Below are positions 25,221 through 33,214 of a stretch of DNA of 64,000 nucleotides, piece after piece. This DNA is from Chromatiaceae bacterium. GTDB taxonomy: Bacteria; Pseudomonadota; Gammaproteobacteria; Chromatiales; Chromatiaceae. The stretch's first letter is position 1. Each line of letters begins with the position of its first letter. The notes under the pieces are model-generated. The model did not search any database. It saw only the letters and a program-made list of their open reading frames with translations, and had not been told where the DNA came from. Both the position numbers and the translations under genes were made by a program. The DNA lies in the NCBI GenBank assembly GCA_025458165.1, contig JALOTB010000009.1:52105-116104 (forward strand), written 5' to 3'.

Positions 25221-26682
25221 GATCGCCGCTGGTGCCCTGCTCCTGCTCGCGGTCCTGGCCTTCGGGAACTGGCGTGCGGGGCTCGTCCTGTGCGTCCTGA
25301 CGGCCGTTCTACAGGACCCGCTGCGGAAGCTCGTCCCGAATGAGCCGGGCTATTTCGTGCTGTTCGCTGGGCTGACCTTCGCCGCCGCTGCGGTGGGTGC
25401 CATCGCCGGCGGGGGTATGCGGCCGACACCCAATGCGATCCAGGGTTGGAAGCGCCAGATGGGCCCGCCGCTGGCGCTCTTTCTCTTGCTCGTGATCCTC
25501 CAGGCGGCGCACTCGCTGGTCCGCTTCGGCATCCCCCAGATGACCATCATCGGCCTCATCTCGTATCTGGCGCCCTTGGCCGCTCTGGTGTTCGCCTATC
25601 ACCTGGCGCTGGCGCAGGGGCTGCGGCGGCTGCGCCAGTGGATGTGGTTCTACGCACTCGCGGCTGGCGGTGCCTTGGTCGGTGTGTATCTCGAATACGC
25701 CGGCTTCAATTGGGCCGTCCTGGGGGAAGTGGGTCGCGGGCTAGTGATCTACGACGTAGGCACGGTCTTGAAGGCCTATTCCGGCTTCTTTCGGAGCTCG
25801 GAGATCGCCGCTTGGCACACCGCCGCGGTGGCCTGCTTCTTGTTCATCCTGCTCGTCGGCCGCAGGATCACGCTGCCGAGGCTAGTGATTGCGCTCGCCT
25901 TGGTCGGGCTGCTGGCTGCCCTTGGGGTGTTAACCGGGCGGCGCAAGCTGCTCGTCGTCGTCACCGTGTTCCTGAGTTCGTATGCCTTTCTGGTCGCCTG
26001 GTTCCAGTACCGGGCCACGCGCCCAGCCGTATTGGCCGCCGTCGCCGGGGTGCTCGCCTACCTCGCTTTCGTGGGCGTGATGGAGCCAGATGGCGGCGAG
26101 TCCTCAACGAAGCACATGAAGCTCGATCCTAAGGAGAAATACGCGCACTACACGACGCGCAGTCGGTCCGTCTTCGAGGATATCCCCGAGCGGTTTGAGA
26201 ATCTGGGTCTGGCGCCGATCCGCTGGGCGGTGAATCGCTACGGGGTATTCGGTGCGGGGTTGGGGACTGGCAGCCAAGGTGTGCAGCATGTCCAGGGCGC
26301 TGGCTCGGTGCAGCGGGGTGCCGCCGAGGGAGGGCTCGGAAAGATCACCATGGAGCTTGGCGTCCCTGGGTTGTGCGTCGTCGCTTGGCTGATCCTGGCC
26401 TTCGCCCGCTATGTGCGGAACGTGTTGGCAGCGGTGACCAAACTGTCGCCCCGCCATGCGCGCGTCGCCTACGGTCTGGTGGCGTTTCTGATCGCGAACG
26501 CCGCTTCGTTTTCGGTAGCGACTCAGGCCTTTGGGGACGTATTCGTACTGGTGATGCTGGGTTGGGCGGTCGGCTTCGTGTTGGCCATGCCGGTACTCGC
26601 GGCCCGCGAGCTCGCCCTGCGGCAGCAGCGGATATTGGTGGCGGAGGCTCGCCCGACGCTCGGGGTGGTGGCGCCGCCGTGA
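25213..26682 (+). CDS. O-antigen polymerase/ligase-like integral membrane protein
   Basis: A 489-residue protein with many hydrophobic segments (for example at 5-30, 50-70, 95-115, 125-145, 205-225, 230-250, 265-280 and around 385-405, 440-465). The block GFFRSSEIAAWHTAAVACFLF and a large periplasmic-type loop at about 290-375 with AGLGTGSQG resemble the O-antigen ligase/Wzy superfamily. Its presence next to a Wzm/Wzt exporter is notable, because that pathway does not need a Wzy polymerase. It might ligate or transfer chains instead. Coupled to both neighbours. Confidence 0.75.
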   Translation: MLEIAAGALLLLAVLAFGNWRAGLVLCVLTAVLQDPLRKLVPNEPGYFVLFAGLTFAAAAVGAIAGGGMRPTPNAIQGWKRQMGPPLALFLLLVILQAAHSLVRFGIPQMTIIGLISYLAPLAALVFAYHLALAQGLRRLRQWMWFYALAAGGALVGVYLEYAGFNWAVLGEVGRGLVIYDVGTVLKAYSGFFRSSEIAAWHTAAVACFLFILLVGRRITLPRLVIALALVGLLAALGVLTGRRKLLVVVTVFLSSYAFLVAWFQYRATRPAVLAAVAGVLAYLAFVGVMEPDGGESSTKHMKLDPKEKYAHYTTRSRSVFEDIPERFENLGLAPIRWAVNRYGVFGAGLGTGSQGVQHVQGAGSVQRGAAEGGLGKITMELGVPGLCVVAWLILAFARYVRNVLAAVTKLSPRHARVAYGLVAFLIANAASFSVATQAFGDVFVLVMLGWAVGFVLAMPVLAARELALRQQRILVAEARPTLGVVAPP

Positions 26683-27854
26683 GACAGAGACTCCGCCTCG
26701 TCGTCGTCACTACCCACCCCATCCAGTACATGACGCCCTGGTTCCGCTCGCTGAGTGGGGACCCGGAGCTGGATCTGGAGGTGGTCTTTTTTCGGGAGCT
26801 GAGCGCAGCTCAGCAGGGCGTCGGCTTCGGGCAGGCCTTTCAGTGGGACGTGCCGTTGCGGGAGGGCTACCAAAGCCGGGTGCTGGGCGTCGGGCCGGGC
26901 GTGCGCGACTTACCGAGCGCGCTTGCCCGGCTGGCCGGCGCCGTGCGCCAGACCCGACCGGATGCAGCGCTGATCACCGGGTGGAACGAGCCCGGTCTGG
27001 CGGCGGCGTATCCGCTGATGCGGCTGCTCCGCGTGCCGGTGATTGTTAGAGGGGACTCGAATGCGCTGAGGCAGCGGCCGCCCCACGTCTGTTTGCTGCA
27101 CCGCCTGCTGCTGAGCCTGGTGTCGGCCGCCGTCGTCGTCGGAAGGTCCAACGGGCAGTTCTACTTGGACAATCAGGTCCCGGCGGCTCGGTTGTTCGAT
27201 GGTGCGCATTTCGTCGAAACGCAGCGGATGCTCACGATGGCGCAGACGCATCAGCAGGACCGTGAGGCCTTGCGCGCGGAGTACGGCTTTGGCGATGCGG
27301 ACTTCGTATTCGCGTTTTCCGGCAAGCACGTGCCCTTCAAACGCCCAATGCTGCTCTTAGAGGCAGCGGCGTTGGCGCGTAGGCGGGGCCTGCCGGTGAA
27401 GCTGCTGTTTGCGGGCGCCGGCGAGCTGACGCCTGCGCTCCAGGAACGAGCGGCAGCGCTCGACGTCCCGGCGCACTTGTCGGGTTTCTTGAATCAGACC
27501 GAGCTGTGGAAGGCCTATGTGCCGGCGGACGCCTTCGTTCTGCCGTCCACCAACCGGGAGACCTGGGGGTTGGTGACGAACGAGGCGATGTTGTTCGGCC
27601 TCCCGGTGGTCGTGAGCGATCAGGTGGGCTGCGGCCCGGACCTGGTGATCGGGGGCGAGACCGGGCTCGTGTTCTCGGGCGGCGCGGAAGGTTTGACGGA
27701 GGCGATGGGGAGGCTCGCGAGCGACCGGGAGGCTGCGCGTGCCATGGGGCTGGCGGGGCGGAAGCTGGTGGTCGCGCGCTATTCGATGGCGGTGGCGACG
27801 GCAGGGCTCAAGGCGGCGCTGGCCGCCGTTGCTCACGGCGGGTCCGCGGCCTGA
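26679..27854 (+). CDS. GT4-type glycosyltransferase
   Basis: A 391-residue GT-B enzyme starting GTG 26679, overlapping the previous stop. Motifs: VVVTTHPIQYMTPWFRSL, GWNEPGLAAAYPLM, IVRGDSNA, FAFSGKHVPFKRPMLLLEA, KLLFAGAGEL, HLSGFLNQTEL and the donor-site block TNRETWGLVTNEAMLFGLPVVVSD. This subgroup is common in polysaccharide loci; the sugar is not predictable. Confidence 0.9.
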   Translation: MRQRLRLVVVTTHPIQYMTPWFRSLSGDPELDLEVVFFRELSAAQQGVGFGQAFQWDVPLREGYQSRVLGVGPGVRDLPSALARLAGAVRQTRPDAALITGWNEPGLAAAYPLMRLLRVPVIVRGDSNALRQRPPHVCLLHRLLLSLVSAAVVVGRSNGQFYLDNQVPAARLFDGAHFVETQRMLTMAQTHQQDREALRAEYGFGDADFVFAFSGKHVPFKRPMLLLEAAALARRRGLPVKLLFAGAGELTPALQERAAALDVPAHLSGFLNQTELWKAYVPADAFVLPSTNRETWGLVTNEAMLFGLPVVVSDQVGCGPDLVIGGETGLVFSGGAEGLTEAMGRLASDREAARAMGLAGRKLVVARYSMAVATAGLKAALAAVAHGGSAA

Positions 27855-27939
27855 CCTCGGTCGGTGATGCCGGCGATGCGGACCCAGGTCGGACGGGCGT
27901 GGGAGGTGGCTCTCACCGGGGAAGCGGATTGCCGGTTGG

Positions 27940-29172
27940 GTGCGACCCGTGGGAGCTGAGGTCGCTGCGTTGAGAGGGTCTACGCCCCCGAGCCATGATT
28001 CCGCCGACCTCAGCGTCGTCCACTGCGTGCCCGGGCTCGCTGCGTGCCTCGGCGGGCCGTCGCGCACGGTGGTCGCTTTGTGTGAGGCGCTGGCGCGCTG
28101 CGAGGGGGTCTCGGTCAGCCTGTTGAGCCGGGGTGTGCCGGGCGAGCCGTCGCTTTCCTCGGCTCAGTCCAGGGTGACGCTCCGGGTGCCGGTCGGCCGT
28201 TCTCGCCTTTCATCCGCGTTGGGGCTTGCGATCCGCGGCGAGCTGTCGCTGATCGGCGGTAGCTCCCGCCCGGCCCTAGCGCACAGCCACGGTGTCTGGC
28301 ATCCCGCCAACCACTGGGCCGCTCGGGCGGCGCGCCGCTGGGGTGTGCCGCTGGTGATCCATCCGCGGGGGATGCTGGAGCCCTGGGCCCTGGGGCAGAA
28401 GCGGTTGAAGAAGCGCCTGGCACTGGGGTTGTTTCAGCGGCGGGACCTCGACGGGGCGCGCGCATTGGTGGCGACCTCCGAGATGGAGCACGACGGCCTG
28501 CGTCGGCTCGGCCTCAGACAGCCGGTGGCGGTGATCCCGAACGGTGTCGATCTGGCGGATACTGACGCCGGAGCGCCCAGCGTCGATCGGCGGGCGGACC
28601 GCGAGCGGGTCGTCCTCTTCCTGTCCCGCATCCATCCGAAGAAGGGCGTGCTGGAGCTGGTGCGGGCCTGGTCGGAGGTGGTATCCGCGGGTTGGCGGCT
28701 GCGCATCGCTGGTCCGGACGAAGGTGGGCATTGGGGCCAAGTGGCGACTCTCGTGAGGCAGCTCGGGCTCGGCGACTGCGTCGATTACCTGGGTCCGGTG
28801 GACGGCGAGCGGAAGGCGGCGCTCTACCGTGAGGCCGATCTCTTCATCCTACCCACCTTCAGCGAGAACTTCGGTGTGGTCGTCGCCGAGGCGCTGGCCC
28901 ATGGGGTGCCGGTCATCACGACGCGCGGGGCGCCCTGGGCGGACTTGGAGACTTACCGGTGTGGTTGGTGGATCGACGTGGGCGTGGAGCCGCTGGTGGC
29001 GGCGCTGCGGGAGGCGATCGCGCTGACCGACGAGGAGCGCGCGGCCATGGGTGCGCGCGGCCGGGAGTACGTGACGCGGTTCGACTGGCAGCGGATCGCC
29101 GAGCACACCCTCGCGCTCTACCGGTGGATCCTGGGGCAGGGTGAGCGGCCGGACTGTGTCCGGCTCGATTGA
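27940..29172 (+). CDS. GT4-type glycosyltransferase
   Basis: A 410-residue GT-B enzyme. Features: GGPSRTVVALCEAL (N-domain loop), HSHGVWHPANHWAARAARRWGVPLVIHPRGMLEPWAL, IPNGVDL, FLSRIHPKKGVLELVRAW, LRIAGPDEGGHW and TFSENFGVVVAEALAHGVPVITT. GTG 27940 or GTG 27949 could be the start; the conserved domain begins about 25 residues later. Its last five codons and stop are repeated after the HicBA module (29974-29993). Confidence 0.9.
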   Translation: MRPVGAEVAALRGSTPPSHDSADLSVVHCVPGLAACLGGPSRTVVALCEALARCEGVSVSLLSRGVPGEPSLSSAQSRVTLRVPVGRSRLSSALGLAIRGELSLIGGSSRPALAHSHGVWHPANHWAARAARRWGVPLVIHPRGMLEPWALGQKRLKKRLALGLFQRRDLDGARALVATSEMEHDGLRRLGLRQPVAVIPNGVDLADTDAGAPSVDRRADRERVVLFLSRIHPKKGVLELVRAWSEVVSAGWRLRIAGPDEGGHWGQVATLVRQLGLGDCVDYLGPVDGERKAALYREADLFILPTFSENFGVVVAEALAHGVPVITTRGAPWADLETYRCGWWIDVGVEPLVAALREAIALTDEERAAMGARGREYVTRFDWQRIAEHTLALYRWILGQGERPDCVRLD

Positions 29173-29175
29173 TGG
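29156..29175 (+). repeat. direct repeat at the left of HicBA
   Basis: Twenty bases (GTGTCCGGCTCGATTGATGG) covering the end of the glycosyltransferase gene recur exactly at 29974-29993; similarity continues for another 13 or so bases with a few changes. The HicBA pair lies between the copies. The rest of 29176-29422 holds no recognisable gene. Confidence 0.8.
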
Positions 29176-29422
29176 GTCGCGACGTGCGTCGAGGCGTGCC
29201 GAAGTGTTTGCCAGCATGGAGCGTTTTTTGCTGGGACCCTTACTATGCCCGCGATCGGCGGTCGGGCTTGTCGGATGGCCCGGGCGGTTGCGGTTCGACC
29301 CCATCGCCCTGTGAGATTGCGAAAGCCCCGGGCGCTGCGTACCGTACCGGCGTTGAAGTTCTCTAGGCACCCTGTGGCGCATCGTTCGGAGACGATGCGC
29401 CCGTGACCCCCCCAGTCGAGGT

Positions 29423-29635
29423 ATGGATATGAAATTCAACGTAACGATCGACCGTGATGAGGATGGCGTCTGGGTCGTCGAATGCCCGGCCATCCCCGGT
29501 TGCATTACACAAGGTCAGACTAAAGAAGAGGCACTAGCGAATATTTCTGACGCCATTCAAGCCTGTTTGAAGGTCCGATCAGAGCTCGGAATGCCCCTGA
29601 CGATCGAGACGCGCCAGATCGAAGTGGCCGCTTAA
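29423..29635 (+). CDS. hicB: HicB-type antitoxin
   Basis: A 70-residue HicB-like protein with the fold block KFNVTIDRDEDGVWVVECPAIPGC and TQGQTKEEALANISDAIQACL, the classic HicB partial RNase H-like fold. No C-terminal DNA-binding domain is present, so it is the short form. It precedes hicA with a one-base overlap (TAATG), an antitoxin-first order. HicB binds and blocks the HicA mRNA interferase. Confidence 0.92.
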   Translation: MDMKFNVTIDRDEDGVWVVECPAIPGCITQGQTKEEALANISDAIQACLKVRSELGMPLTIETRQIEVAA

Positions 29636-29859
29636 TGGCGCCGCCACTCCCTGTACTCAGCGGTCGTGAGGTCGTGCGTGTCTTCGAGGCGCTGGGCTGG
29701 TCCGTCGCTCGCCAGAGCGGTAGCCACATCATCCTCGTCAAGGACGGGGAGATGGCTACGCTGTCGGTTCCCGATCATCGAGAGGTGGCAAAGGGAACGC
29801 TCCGCGGGTTGATCCGGGCGGCCGGCCTAACCGTTGCAGATTTCATGGCTGCCACGTGA
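29635..29859 (+). CDS. hicA: HicA-type mRNA interferase toxin
   Basis: A 74-residue HicA-like protein of the double-stranded RNA-binding fold. Features: LSGREVVRVFEALGWSVARQSGSHIIL with the catalytic histidine at residue 31, and VPDHREVAKGTLRGLIRAAGL. It inhibits growth by cutting mRNA when not bound by HicB. It ends the module before a 335-base stretch with a repeat of the upstream glycosyltransferase end. Confidence 0.92.
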   Translation: MAPPLPVLSGREVVRVFEALGWSVARQSGSHIILVKDGEMATLSVPDHREVAKGTLRGLIRAAGLTVADFMAAT

Positions 29860-29973
29860 ATGTCTGTGCGGCCGGCGATCGTATGCTAACGGCAGTCGTT
29901 GTTGCTGCGCTGCAGGCGGCGCTGGCCGCTCGGGAGCGGCGATGCCTTTCCCCGTTTAGATTGCCGTCGGATC

Positions 29974-29993
29974 GTGTCCGGCTCGATTGATGG
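29974..29993 (+). repeat. direct repeat at the right of HicBA
   Basis: Second copy of 29156-29175, corresponding to the glycosyltransferase residues CVRLD and its stop. It is followed by GCGGAGCGCCCCTCCCGCAGG (30014-30034), a motif also found at 33857, 34554 and, altered, 35071. The rest of 29860-30194 contains no gene. Confidence 0.8.
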
Positions 29994-30013
29994 TTCGGGG
30001 CGTGCGACGCGGC

Positions 30014-30034
30014 GCGGAGCGCCCCTCCCGCAGG
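30014..30034. repeat. GCGGAGCGCCCCTCCC repeat, copy 1
   Basis: Short GC-rich motif GCGGAGCGCCCCTCCCGCAGG. Further copies are at 33857-33876 (CGGCGCGCCCCTCCCACAGG) and 34554-34574 (GCGGAGCGCCCCTCCCACAGG), with a degraded one at 35071. All are in gaps next to toxin-antitoxin modules. Confidence 0.6.
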
Positions 30035-30194
30035 GGCAGACCCGTCCCATCGAGAGGACTCGGACCCACCATGTGTGCGTGTGGTGCCTGGTTTGGGCGA
30101 TCGACCGGCCGGTCTGCGAGTCGATCGCGATTTTCGTACAGCGCCGGCAAGATCGACTAGATTGGTAGGTGGCTACTCGATGGAGGTGTTCCCG

Positions 30195-30401
30195 ATGCTT
30201 GCCGTCACCGTGTCTTCCAAGTTTCGGATCGTCATCCCTCAGCGCGTGCGCGAGCAGTTGGGTATCCACCCCGGCGAGCGGCTGCAGGTACTTGCCTTCG
30301 ATAACCGCATCGAGTTGTTGCCTGTCGAGTCGCCTCAGGAGCTGCGCGGATTTCTCGCCGGCATCGACACGACCGTCGTACGCGAGCCGGACCGCGTATG
30401 A
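30195..30401 (+). CDS. vapB: AbrB/MazE-fold antitoxin (VapB-like)
   Basis: A 68-residue swapped-hairpin AbrB-type DNA-binding protein: MLAVTVSSKFRIVIPQRVREQLGIHPGERLQVLAFDNRIELLPV. The ATG at 30195 has GGAGG about eight bases upstream (30182), so I prefer it over ATG 30180. It likely neutralises the PIN-domain toxin encoded next and autoregulates the pair. It overlaps vapC by four bases (ATGA at 30398-30401). Confidence 0.88.
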   Translation: MLAVTVSSKFRIVIPQRVREQLGIHPGERLQVLAFDNRIELLPVESPQELRGFLAGIDTTVVREPDRV

Positions 30402-30780
30402 ATGTCGTCGATTCCTGCGGGTGGCTGGAGTACTTCGCGGGCGCGTCCAGCGCCGATTTTTTGCCCCGGCGAGTGAAGACCTCCCCCAATCGATCGTGCC
30501 GATCCTCTGTTTGTTCGAGGTGTTCAAACGTGTTCTTCAGCAAAGGGGCCAGGGGGACGCCTTACGTGCCATCGGGGTGATGCGGCAGGCCCGTTGTATC
30601 GACTTGACCGACGGTCTGGCCCTGGGGGCGGCGCAACTTTCCGTGGACCTGAGGTTGTCCTTGGCCGACAGCATCATTCTCCATACGGCCCGGCAGTATG
30701 GCGCCCAGCTTTGGACTCAGGACGCGCACTTCGAAGGTCTAAGTGGCGTCAACTACATTCCCAAGAGTGTCGGTTCATGA
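30398..30780 (+). pseudogene. vapC: PIN-domain toxin (VapC-like), frameshifted at a T6 run
   Basis: A PIN-domain ribonuclease toxin split over two frames. The first frame gives MNVVDSCGWLEYFAG with the first catalytic aspartate; after the run of six T at about 30456-30461 the PIN sequence continues in another frame (FFAPASEDLPQSIVP, CLFEVFKRVLQQ, LSLADSIILHTAR, LWTQDAHF). A seventh T would restore the frame. It may be a true mutation, a sequencing error, or slippage on the T run. The stop lies in the ATGACAGCG start of the carbamoyltransferase 5' copy. Confidence 0.8.
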
Positions 30781-30845
30781 CAGCGATCCTCGGCTTCAAC
30801 GCCTTCCACGCCGGCTCTGCTGCCTGTCTGGTGGTGGACGGGCAG
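30777..30845 (+). pseudogene. 5' fragment of the carbamoyltransferase gene
   Basis: The first 23 codons of the carbamoyltransferase gene are repeated here (MTAILGFNAFHAGSAACLVV versus MTAILGFNAFHADSAACLVV); six of 69 bases differ by my count. Similarity stops at 30845 and begins again at the full gene, 31463. BrnT and BrnA lie between the two copies. Confidence 0.9.
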
Positions 30846-30855
30846 TCCAGCTCCA

Positions 30856-31113
30856 TCATCCAGCCCCGCGGAGCTCCTCGCGAATGACCTTCCGCAAGGT
30901 CTCTTCCAGTCGGTTTTGCCCCTGGCATTGGATGTGCTCCCGCAGGGCAGCGTCGATCAGGGACTCGTAATTTCCGCCGCCCGCGGCATTGACTTGCTGG
31001 CGGAACCAGTCGATCACCTCGTCATCGAGCCGAAGCGTGATGGTGGTCTTGCCTGGGGCGGGAGGCACGACGGGCCCACGGGTGCCGGTGCTGAAGTCAT
31101 AGGAGGATTTCAT
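30856..31113 (-). CDS. brnA: BrnA-type antitoxin
   Basis: An 85-residue antitoxin with a ribbon-helix-helix DNA-binding motif: KTTITLRLDDEVIDWFRQQVNAAG, then NYESLIDAALREHI. It should bind the BrnT toxin encoded just upstream on the minus strand (three-base gap) and repress the operon. The C-terminal helix QNRLEETLRKVIREEL may contact the toxin. The module faces opposite to the surrounding polysaccharide genes. Confidence 0.9.
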   Translation of the reverse strand: MKSSYDFSTGTRGPVVPPAPGKTTITLRLDDEVIDWFRQQVNAAGGGNYESLIDAALREHIQCQGQNRLEETLRKVIREELRGAG

Positions 31114-31116
31114 GGT

Positions 31117-31383
31117 TCAAGACTCGTACTGTTTGCGCTCGCCCGGATCGGCCTTGCGTGCGGAGATGATGCGGATGGTATCGCTCTGGCTGTAGGCGTA
31201 GACCACGACCAAGACGCGCCCGAAGGCGTCCACGCCAACTGTCACGAAACGCTGTTCGTGGTGCCCCCCGTCCTCGACCGTTACGGCGCGCAGGTCGTGG
31301 AAGACAGCGACCGCGTCCGCGAGCTCGACGCCGTGCTTGCGCAGGTTGGTGCGTTGCTTGTCGGGGTCCCACTCGAACTGCAT
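31117..31383 (-). CDS. brnT: BrnT-type ribonuclease toxin
   Basis: An 88-residue BrnT (RelE-like fold) toxin: MQFEWDPDKQRTNLRKHGVEL, AVAVFHDL, HHEQRFVTVGVDAFGRVLVVVY and IRIISARKADPGERKQYE, which holds the Arg-rich active region typical of the family. I chose ATG 31383; a longer frame from 31443 adds an unconserved leader. It is first in the toxin-antitoxin operon and expected to cut mRNA during stress. Confidence 0.92.
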   Translation of the reverse strand: MQFEWDPDKQRTNLRKHGVELADAVAVFHDLRAVTVEDGGHHEQRFVTVGVDAFGRVLVVVYAYSQSDTIRIISARKADPGERKQYES

Positions 31384-31462
31384 GATGGCGAGAAGCCTAG
31401 GCGCCTGTGGGCGGAACGTCAAAGGCACCCCCTCTACACACATTACCTAGAAGCGCGAGCCC

Positions 31463-33214
31463 ATGACAGCGATCCTCGGTTTCAATGCCTTCCACGCCGA
31501 CTCTGCGGCCTGCCTGGTGGTGGACGGCCAGTTGGTCGGGGCGGTGGCGGAGGAGCGGCTGGGGGAGCGGCAGAAGCACAGCCCGGCCTTTCCGGCCAAT
31601 GCCATCCGCCGGCTGCTCGCGGATGCGGGGCTGCGGCTGCGCGACGTGACGCACCTGGCGCTGGCTCGCGACCCGCGGGCCAACCGGGCGGCGAAGCTGG
31701 CCTACGTGGCACAGCATCCGGTCAAGGCGGCGGGTGCGGTGTTGGAGCATTTCGGGCGCAACCGCCGTACCCAGAGCACGCTAGAGCAGCTCGCCGAGGT
31801 CTGTGACGAAGACCCGGCGGCGGTGCGCTTCGAGACCATCGGTGTCGAGCATCACCTGGCGCACATCGCCAGCGCCTATTACCTCTCGCCCTTCGATGGG
31901 CTGACCGCCGGCTTGTCCTACGACGCCTCGGGCGACTTCGCGAGCCTGATGGCGGCGCGTTGCGAGGGGACGCGCATCCAGGTGTTGGACCGGGTGACCC
32001 TGCCGCACAGCCTGGGGTTCTTCTACACGGCGCTCTGCCAGTTCATCGGCTTCGACGAGTTCGGCGAGGAATACAAGGTGATGGGCCTCGCACCCTATGG
32101 CGAGGACCGCCACGGCGAGCTGATGCGCGAGCTGGTAGGGTTGCCGGAGGACGGCTGGTACCGGCTCGCCAGCGGCTACTTCGGCATGCACCAGGGCGGC
32201 GAGAGCGGCGCGGTGGATGAGGAGCAGCGCATCCTGATGGGCCGCTTCTACACTGACCGGCTGCGCTCCGCGCTCGGCGAGCCGCGGGCGCGTAGTGCAC
32301 CGCTCACCCAGCGGGAGAAGGACATCGCCCGCTCGACCCAGGTCCGCTTCGAGGAGGCGGCGGCGCATTGTCTCAAGCGGCTGCACCGGCTGGTGTCCAC
32401 CGAGCGACTCGCCATGGCCGGCGGCTGCGCCCTGAACGGGGTGGCCAATGCCCGCATCCTGCGCGAGACACCCTTCACCACGCCCTATCTGCAGGCGGCA
32501 GCCTCGGATGACGGCACCTGCCTGGGGGCGGCGTATTACGTCTGGCACCAGGTGCTCGGAAGGTCGGAGCGCTTTCACATGCAGCACGCCTTCTTTGGGC
32601 CGGGCTATCCGGAGAGCCGTTTGCGGACGGTGGCGGAGGCGAGCGGGTACCCACTGCATGTCTGTGCGACCGACGGAGAGCTGGTGGAGAGTGCCGCCGG
32701 GCTGATCGCCGACGGCCTGGTGGTCGGCTGGTATCAGGGTCGCAGCGAGTGGGGCCCGCGCGCGCTCGGTAACCGCTCGATCCTCGCGAATCCGATGCTG
32801 CCGACGATGAAGGACACCATCAACGCCAAGATCAAGCGGCGCGAGTCCTTCCGGCCCTTTGCGCCGAGCGTGCTCAAGGAGTGCGTACCGCTCTACTTCG
32901 AGCAGACGGTCGACAGCCCCTTTATGATGCACGTGGTCAGGATCCGCCCCGAGTGGCGCGAGCGTCTGCCCGCCGTGACCCACGTGGACGGCACCGGGCG
33001 GCTGCAGAGCGTGGAGAAGACCAACAACCCCCTTTACTACGACCTGATCGACGCCTTTCGCCGCCGCACCGGCGTGGGCGCGGTGCTCAACACCAGCTTC
33101 AACGAGAACGAGCCCATCGTCGACACCCCCGAGCAGGCGCTGGACTGCTTCCGGCGCACCGACATGGACGCGCTCTGCTTGGGGCGGTATGTGCTCGTCA
33201 AGGCCCCCGCCTGA
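31463..33214 (+). CDS. carbamoyltransferase (NodU/CmcH family)
   Basis: A 583-residue O-carbamoyltransferase that transfers carbamoyl from carbamoyl phosphate via carbamoyl-adenylate, probably onto a sugar. The N-terminal Kae1-like domain has ILGFNAFHADSAACLVVDG, VEHHLAHIASAY (metal-binding histidines, about residues 128-131), YDASGDFASL and EYKVMGLAPYG. The C-terminal domain has GWYQGRSEWGPRALGNRSIL, NAKIKRRESFRPFAPSV and LNTSFNENEPIV. The 5' end is duplicated upstream of BrnTA. Coupled to the next methyltransferase (TGATG). Confidence 0.95.
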   Translation: MTAILGFNAFHADSAACLVVDGQLVGAVAEERLGERQKHSPAFPANAIRRLLADAGLRLRDVTHLALARDPRANRAAKLAYVAQHPVKAAGAVLEHFGRNRRTQSTLEQLAEVCDEDPAAVRFETIGVEHHLAHIASAYYLSPFDGLTAGLSYDASGDFASLMAARCEGTRIQVLDRVTLPHSLGFFYTALCQFIGFDEFGEEYKVMGLAPYGEDRHGELMRELVGLPEDGWYRLASGYFGMHQGGESGAVDEEQRILMGRFYTDRLRSALGEPRARSAPLTQREKDIARSTQVRFEEAAAHCLKRLHRLVSTERLAMAGGCALNGVANARILRETPFTTPYLQAAASDDGTCLGAAYYVWHQVLGRSERFHMQHAFFGPGYPESRLRTVAEASGYPLHVCATDGELVESAAGLIADGLVVGWYQGRSEWGPRALGNRSILANPMLPTMKDTINAKIKRRESFRPFAPSVLKECVPLYFEQTVDSPFMMHVVRIRPEWRERLPAVTHVDGTGRLQSVEKTNNPLYYDLIDAFRRRTGVGAVLNTSFNENEPIVDTPEQALDCFRRTDMDALCLGRYVLVKAPA

